Source of the DNA: Nigrospora sphaerica
Taxonomy: Eukaryota; Ascomycota; Sordariomycetes; Amphisphaeriales; Apiosporaceae
Length of the DNA: 64,000 bases
Assembly: GCA_018287875.1 (NCBI GenBank)
Contig: JAGVVL010000017.1
Coordinates: forward strand, 1,612,001 to 1,676,000
Direction of reading: 5' to 3'
The translations under genes and the position numbers were made by a program. Below the pieces are notes generated by a model that saw only the letters and a program-made list of their open reading frames with translations, had not been told where the DNA came from and ran no database searches. Positions 58,196-64,000 of this stretch are shown piece after piece. Numbering within the stretch: position 1 is the stretch's first letter; every line of letters starts with the position of its first letter.

Positions 58196-59199
58196 CGGCC
58201 GAGGGAAAGAGAAAGAGTCATTTCTCATTGTTGAGAGAGTGGCGGGCGATTGGGTACCACCACACGCGGCAGCGGCAGCGGCAACGGCAGCGGCAAACAC
58301 GGGCAGCACCAACTGCAGTGCTGCTTACTTACACCTATAGCAGACACGCTAGCAGGCGGGCGCTGCGACCGCATTGCATTGCGTACTGGACACACGCACG
58401 CGCACACGCACTCACGAACGGGCAGCCAGTGTGTCCTCGGTCCCACACACACGGTGTGGCTGCTTCTTCTTTTCTCCCCCGGTGTGTGACTAGCGTGGCC
58501 GCGCCCCCCCAAAAAGGTTCTCGACAGTTCCACACACCCCCCTCCATTACCAAGGCTTGGCTTGGCTGCAAAAAGCATCATCTTATGCCTGAACCCCCCT
58601 GGTCAATCCTTGTCTCTCCCAACAGGCATTACCCTTGCGAGCCCAACTCGCTGCCATCAGTCACAATTTCGATTTCGTTTGCATCTTGACTTAAAAAGAG
58701 TCGCCGGAGCCCAACCCTCCCATTCTCGACCCTCCCTCCCCTAGTATTGGCTTTCTGCCAAAACATTTTCCCACCACCACCACGGCTCATTACCAATTAT
58801 TACCAATCCCCTTCCAACCTGGACCAGGAGCGTCCAGCGTTTTCGAGCATCCACTATCAGAGTCGTGAAACTGGCGGCTTTGGTAATACTGCACCTCATT
58901 CTCCTCGGAGGATATCACCAGCACACCTGACATGTACTCCGAACGAAGACGGTCTTCCTCTCCTCTTCCTACCGACCACATACCAAGGTGACGGGTGTCA
59001 CTTCCTCCAGCGTCACGTCAACAGGCGCTACCAAAGCAGCTGAACAAACAAACCACAAAAGTCAAATTTCTTTCCCCGACGTTGCCGGCGGCCGAGTCGA
59101 GTCGCGTGGGGAGGACGATCGCGAACCAGCAGGGACCGATCGGGTTTTTTTTGACTGTTCACACGGGTGTCAGCGGGACATCGCAAGAGTTTAGGAAAA

Positions 59200-60390
59200 A
59201 TGAGTTACGCCTCTCCCATCTACGGGGCCGCGCCCTACGCGGAATACTACTACCCCGGTAGTCCGTCGCCGACGCCGTCGCCGCGACACAACGGCTTCTA
59301 CCCTCCGCCGCAAACCCCCCAGCGACCGGCAACGCGAGCTCACTTCCGCCATGGCAGCAGTGGTCAGAACGACTACCGCACCGCCTTTTCCCCGCGCTAC
59401 AAAAGCACGGGCGAATATGCCACTGGCTCTGGTCTCAACGTGAGTTCGCGCAAGCAAAGTTTCTCAAAAGGGTCGAACCCAACACCAAAGCGCGAGCGCC
59501 GCGGTTCCTACTCGTACTACCGGACCTCTCATGGGGACTCGGACGAGGACGAATACTTCGAAGTGGACGGCATCACCTACGTGTTGCCAGCAGCGTCGAG
59601 GGGTCGCAGACCCGCCGCTTATTACCACCCAACGGCCGCTGGTGGACATGGCACTGATTACCACTACTATCCGCAGGGCCCTGTGCATGAGAAAGAGAGG
59701 ACGGCTTACTACGAAGACCCGATCCAACGTTCGGCCACCCGCGTTGGCCACACGCGCCGGGCTTCCCAGGCGGCCCCTCCTCAGCGCCCGGCCACTGTGC
59801 GGCCCTCGAGCTCCCAAGCCAAGAAGGCCTCGCCGCCCCCGGCCAAGGCCACCGAGGCCGACGCCCTCAAGCACCGCATCCCCGCCGGCTACTCGCTGAA
59901 GAACTGGGATCCCACCGAGGAGCCCATCATGCTCCTGGGCAGCGTCTTCGACTCCAACTCCCTCGGCAAGTGGATCTACGACTGGACCGTCTACCACCAC
60001 GGCCCCGCCACGCCCATCTCGGAGATGGCCGGCGAGCTCTGGCTCCTCCTCATCCAGCTGTCGGGCAAAGTCAAGCGGTCCGAGGAGTGCGTGCCCCGGA
60101 TCCGCACCCAGGACAACCGGGAGATGATCGAGGACTTTATCGAGTCGGGCGAGCGCCTCACCGACAAGCTGCGCCAGCTGCTCAAGCGGTGCGAGACGCC
60201 CATGCTCAAGGCCAGCAAGCGCAAGGACCCGTCGCAGCTCGGCAAGGGCTCGGGCGTCGAGTTCGTCGAGACGCTGTTCGGACGCGAGCGGGAGCTCGAG
60301 AAGACGGAGCGCTTCATGCAGTCGGTGCGCCTCTGGAACCTCCGGTTCGACGCCAACTGCGAGGAGATCCTGAAGAAGCCCACCATGTAG
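59200..60390 (+). CDS. Conserved fungal protein of the 'vegetative cell wall protein gp1' annotation group
   Basis: Single exon, 396 aa. MSYASPIYGAAPYAEYYYPG opens a Tyr/Pro/Ser-rich, largely disordered N-half with an acidic block DSDEDEYFEVDGITYVLPA at about residues 112-130. The C-half is well structured: KHRIPAGYSLKNWDPTEEPI, then MLLGSVFDSNSLGKWIYDWT and VYHHGPATPISEMAGELWLL, ending in a long helical region with charged residues and KKPTM. This core is strongly conserved across Pezizomycotina, where the protein is often labelled 'vegetative cell wall protein gp1', a name taken from the Pro-rich part only. There is no signal peptide, so cell-wall location is doubtful. The ATG at 59200 follows an in-frame GTG but is the first ATG. 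The segment 59440-59490 has intron-like ends and could be spliced without changing frame. Confidence 0.88.
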   Translation: MSYASPIYGAAPYAEYYYPGSPSPTPSPRHNGFYPPPQTPQRPATRAHFRHGSSGQNDYRTAFSPRYKSTGEYATGSGLNVSSRKQSFSKGSNPTPKRERRGSYSYYRTSHGDSDEDEYFEVDGITYVLPAASRGRRPAAYYHPTAAGGHGTDYHYYPQGPVHEKERTAYYEDPIQRSATRVGHTRRASQAAPPQRPATVRPSSSQAKKASPPPAKATEADALKHRIPAGYSLKNWDPTEEPIMLLGSVFDSNSLGKWIYDWTVYHHGPATPISEMAGELWLLLIQLSGKVKRSEECVPRIRTQDNREMIEDFIESGERLTDKLRQLLKRCETPMLKASKRKDPSQLGKGSGVEFVETLFGRERELEKTERFMQSVRLWNLRFDANCEEILKKPTM

Positions 60391-63300
60391 GGCGGCTCTT
60401 CGCACCACGAACACCCCCCTCACCCCCCCAACCCAACCACTCAAGGCAAAACCGAAAAAAATGTGATGGGCCACATCCATCCTGTACAACTAGAATGGCG
60501 ACCCGTTGTCCTTTCGGAGTTTTCGGACGGGCACACGGCATCATACCGGGGAGCATCTTCTCCTTTTCCGCCGGAGGGATTTCTCTATGTCATAAGACTG
60601 ATAGGGCAACCTATACATACATGACGCGGACGGAGGACGTCGGACTTTCCTGTTCTCTCTATATGATACCCCTCTTCATTAAGGAGCGTAGCGCAACTGC
60701 TTTACAACACCACACTACCACTACAACAAAACACTACAACAAACGCGATGCCCCACCAACGCGACAGTTGACGGCGAGCGACTCGGACCCCATACCGACA
60801 CACAAACCCCTACCACACACACGCACAGTACGGCCGGAGCTTTGGACTTGGGCCCGGAGAATGATGGGCGGATCCCCCAAGACAGTTTGGAACGCACTGG
60901 ACACGAAAGGGACTGGGAAAGCGGATAGGATGACTTGTTTGTTGCGATTTGCGCGCGGTCGTCTCGGAGAGCTGATTATGGCGCAGCTACTCCCGAGGTA
61001 TAATGGGTATGGATTTTGGAGGACACGACCGGACTGCCGTTATATGCAGGCAATTTGGACACCGGCAGCTCGGCAAGGCGTTGATTTTGCACATGCTTAT
61101 AGAATTTTAGTAGGCCTTGTCTGCCACGGCAGATGGGCAACTCGGGGTTACGCTGGTTGAAAATACCCTTTCATTTTACGAAGTCGAAATATAAGAATCA
61201 TCACTCTCGAATGGCTTCTTTCTGCGCAACTCGCTCCCTCCAGTGAAGTGACTATATTTTTTGAGCCTGGGCAAAAGCAAGCGGGCAGGCAGTCGGGACA
61301 CGTTTTAGGCCCGCCCTCCCCGTCACACCCTGGACCCTGTTGACCCTGGATCATAACCAGTGGCGATAATGGTGGATAGGTTGGCGATCTTTGGGGAGGT
61401 CGAGCCTTTCCGCGGCCCCGGACGCTGCAAGCCAGACGGGTACCTGCGAATATAGCGAGTTTAGGCTGGGGGACCACTACGAGGGGGGGGATGGGACAGC
61501 GGCTTGGAAACACCCGCTTTTTTCGCCTCCCAAACGCATCGTCAATCGCGAATAGACACACACACACACACACACAGACACACAGTCATCCACCCACATG
61601 CACTGGGGCACATCCTGTATATTACGTGTATTACCTTTTTTTATTCCCGAATTTCTTTCCATCATTCGATATATTGGACGCAATTGGACCGGGGGGGGTT
61701 GGGGCGCGCGCACGGGTAGCAATGTATGAGTGACCGTGTGTGTCATTTTTGATTTTCGACACGACCAGGAATATTTGCGGCAGGTTCACTCACCTAGGGG
61801 GAGGGAAAAAAAGAACAAGATGTAGGTAGAACAAGGGTGTCAGCCTTTGGTGTGGGCAGTACGAGCGTGTGAGTGCTTGGGCATGGGCAAGGTAAGATTG
61901 CCTGCCTCTTCTTCTCTGCCCAACCCGTCGTATTCGAACACCCGGAAGCGAGGGATGCCTGACCTCCCCAGGGCCTCCCTGGCCTTTCACACACACCCGC
62001 ACGCACAAGCACTCTGGTTGCATTCCTACCGATTGCATAGCCCTGCGACGTTCGCTTGGCCCTCCTTCCGGGTACGCGTCGCAGGTGTTTGAGAGTAGGG
62101 GGGGGTTGGCTTTTTTTCTCCTCCTCCTCCCTCCCCTATCTGTTCGGCCTCAGGAACGGGACTCCCACATCTTCTCAAAGGAACAATTCCTGGGGGAAAC
62201 GGGGGAAGCAAAAAGGGAAGGGACGCGTCGGTAGTTGACGGGGGCCTATACGCGCGTTATGCGGCTCTCGAGCGCTCGCGCGAACGCTCCTTCCCGTACG
62301 GCAGGAGGGGATTCGGAAGTTCTGAGATGGGAGCCCCGGAAAGAGAGAGGCAGGGTCGGAAATGGGAAACCCCACCACCACCACCATCACCCCTGTTTGT
62401 TCTGTTTCCTTTACCGACGCTTTTCGTTACTTCTGCTCCCTCCCTTCTTTTTCTTTTCCTCGCAGGGGTCCCTACCTGCATATGGGCGGGGTGGACCGTT
62501 GGCAATGGGTGGAGGAAAGGCGAAACTGCCCGCCCAGCCTTCGGTTCCCGAATTTGCTTTCTCCCTTGTTTTACTACCTATTAAGCATGGCCCTCAGGGT
62601 TACCGGCGCGCACGCGTCCTCGTTTGCCGGGTTCCCCCCCTCCTCGGCTTGCCCGACCCGCTGGACAGGGTCCATCAGACGCGACGACGACGATTCAAGC
62701 GTCTTCGAGTACACGTCTCGTTCCAGGAAACACCCCGTGAACAGGCTATGCTACAACTCTCACTCTTCTTCGTCCCTCGGCTCCGAGCCTCACTCCCATC
62801 GGGGGGGCCTCAGCGGTCGGCCGCGGCCTTCCTTGACGGGCTGTCTACCTTATCCGGCCTGCAGAAAGCGAGAAAAAAGGTGAATTCCCTGACAGCCCTG
62901 CCAGGCTTGCCGACGGCCCCCTTCCCCTAACAGAAGCCGCCCCTCCTCCGGGAGAAACTGTACGCCCGGCTTGTTAGGCAGACGGGAAAGCGTATTGACG
63001 TGGCCCGGCCCGTCGTGGGATTCTGGGCGCAGCAGTGCTTACAAAGACCACCGGTTGGAAGAGGGGGGGTGGGGGAAGGCCACGATGTCCTCTTCTCGCT
63101 CCCGTCCTCTGAGTCATTCCTGACTTAAATTCGAGTCACTTCGTGGGCTGAAGCCGGCCGGCTTGGGGGTGGGTTTTGATGCGGCGCATACGCCCCGAAC
63201 TTCGCCCCCAACGACCTAGAGAGGGAGTCATTTAGACCATTCGGAGAGCATACTGTGTAAGTGTGGCTGGTGTGCCGCGGTTGATCACCACGCTGATGGA

Positions 63301-64000
63301 GGGGAGGGAGGGGTGCTGCTACGAAAACGTCTCACTGCGTCCTTCCGCACGCTTTTCAGCCTAGGACCTGTCCGCCAAAAAAAAAAAGGCACATGTGGGC
63401 GCGGGGGACCTTGGTCCGATTTCGAGGGAAGGGGAAAGTGAAGGTGCTCTTACTCACACATGGCGAGGGCGATGCCACCCCCGTTCTTTGGCCCTCCTCC
63501 TATTTGGCTCGCATATTACTCACCCAACCCGGCGGTCCTTTCTCGCTCGCTCCCACGCAGACACTCAAACAAATTTGCTCACAGGCGCACGGAAGGCGTA
63601 TCGTCGACGCTCCCTTCGGGCGTCGACTTGGGCGCGGGTGTTTCCCCAGCAAACACCACCCGTTCGCAGGGCACGTCCGAGATGGGTGGCGGCCCAGGGG
63701 GAGGGGGCCCGATCAAACATACCACGAACAGACGGAGAAGGGGGGACAGTGTCACACGTACGTTCACGCACGCACTCGCCCGTCGGGCCGTGAGATGGGT
63801 TTGGATGCAATCTCTCGTACGGGAGAGGCTTACACGTGTGCCCTAGGTAGCGCCGCCGGCGGGACGGACATGTTGGGGCTGGGTTGTGCGCAAGCGGCAA
63901 AAAGAGAGAAAGAGGGATTAAGGGAGGGAGAAGGCAATGGATGACAAGTCTTCACAGCTTGCCTCACTCGCGGGCCGTCTTGTGCATTCCAGGCGGGTCG
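60391..64000. other. 3.6-kb stretch without a recognised gene
   Basis: 3' flank of the gp1-like gene and unexplained GC-rich DNA to the window edge. Open frames up to about 230 codons (for example plus strand 62235-62930) are low-complexity and have no recognisable domain. A CA repeat is listed separately. Confidence 0.4.
61556..61585. repeat. CA dinucleotide repeat
   Basis: About ten AC units followed by GACACACAG, in non-coding DNA downstream of the gp1-like gene. Confidence 0.9.

Larger units (their letters stand above)
49962..59199. other. 9.2-kb stretch without a recognised gene
   Basis: The longest gap in the window. The first kilobase (about 50.0-51.1 kb) is AT-richer; the rest is GC-rich with many overlapping open frames on both strands, as expected by chance at this composition. 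I found no domain, no splice-linked frame pair, no transposase or polymerase motif and no long repeats. The last 500-600 bp (CCACCACCAC, CAACAAAC-type words from about 58.6 kb) look like promoter and 5' UTR of the gp1-like gene. Simple repeats are listed separately. Confidence 0.4.

Noticed and set aside
59464..60489. Minus-strand open frame of 341 codons opposite the gp1-like gene
   Set aside because: Antisense shadow of the conserved plus-strand protein.
62235..62930. Plus-strand open frame of 231 codons near the right end
   Set aside because: Low-complexity Pro/Leu/Ser-rich reading of pyrimidine tracts; another frame is equally open.

Overview
The window looks like chromosomal DNA of a filamentous ascomycete (Pezizomycotina, most likely a Sordariomycete). 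Coding exons are GC-rich and interrupted by short introns of about 45-170 nt with GT-AG ends and CTGAC/CTAAC-type branch sites. Genes sit on both strands without operons, and several products belong to fungus-specific families (a CRD2-type copper-resistance protein, DUF8035, a fungal CorA-like membrane protein, deuterolysin, the 'gp1'-type conserved protein). The species cannot be fixed from sequence alone. I support 19 protein-coding genes, one of them cut by the left edge. I saw no rRNA, tRNA, CRISPR array or intact transposon.

Layout. 1-4.6 kb, minus strand: an Ala/Lys-rich protein cut by the edge, a 16-Cys metallothionein-like protein, and a CorA-like two-helix membrane protein. 4.6-8.8 kb: no supportable gene; a few coding-like scraps in a partly AT-richer stretch. 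8.8-12.75 kb: an MFS sugar transporter (plus) converging on a short oxysterol-binding protein (minus). 15.8-17.9 kb: a CCCH zinc-finger protein and an unrecognised basic protein, both minus. 19.9-25.5 kb: a small one-helix membrane protein (plus), a secreted SGNH/GDSL (CE16-like) esterase (minus) and a DUF8035 protein (minus).

28.5-41 kb is the transport and hydrolysis part: an HSL-type alpha/beta hydrolase (minus), a full-length ABC-C transporter (plus), a DHA1-type MFS transporter (plus) and a secreted deuterolysin (minus). No biosynthetic backbone enzyme is present, so I do not call it a metabolite cluster. 44-50 kb is housekeeping: a TB2/DP1 membrane-shaping protein (plus), then Mgm101 (mtDNA maintenance, minus), Coa4 (cytochrome oxidase assembly, minus) and biotin-protein ligase (plus). 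Coa4 and the ligase diverge from a 449-bp intergenic region. From 50 to 59.2 kb I find no gene. The last gene, at 59.2-60.4 kb, encodes a conserved fungal protein often labelled 'vegetative cell wall protein gp1', and the remaining 3.6 kb is empty.

Gene models were joined by hand. For every spliced gene listed, exon phases were checked and the exon lengths sum to a multiple of three. Family names rest on recognised motifs, not on database searches. No clearly novel biological system was found. The most useful results are splice-level: a 20-nt terminal exon completing the deuterolysin, a 23-nt exon carrying the esterase GDS motif, a GC-AG intron in the sugar transporter, and a short intron that removes an in-frame stop from the CorA-like gene.
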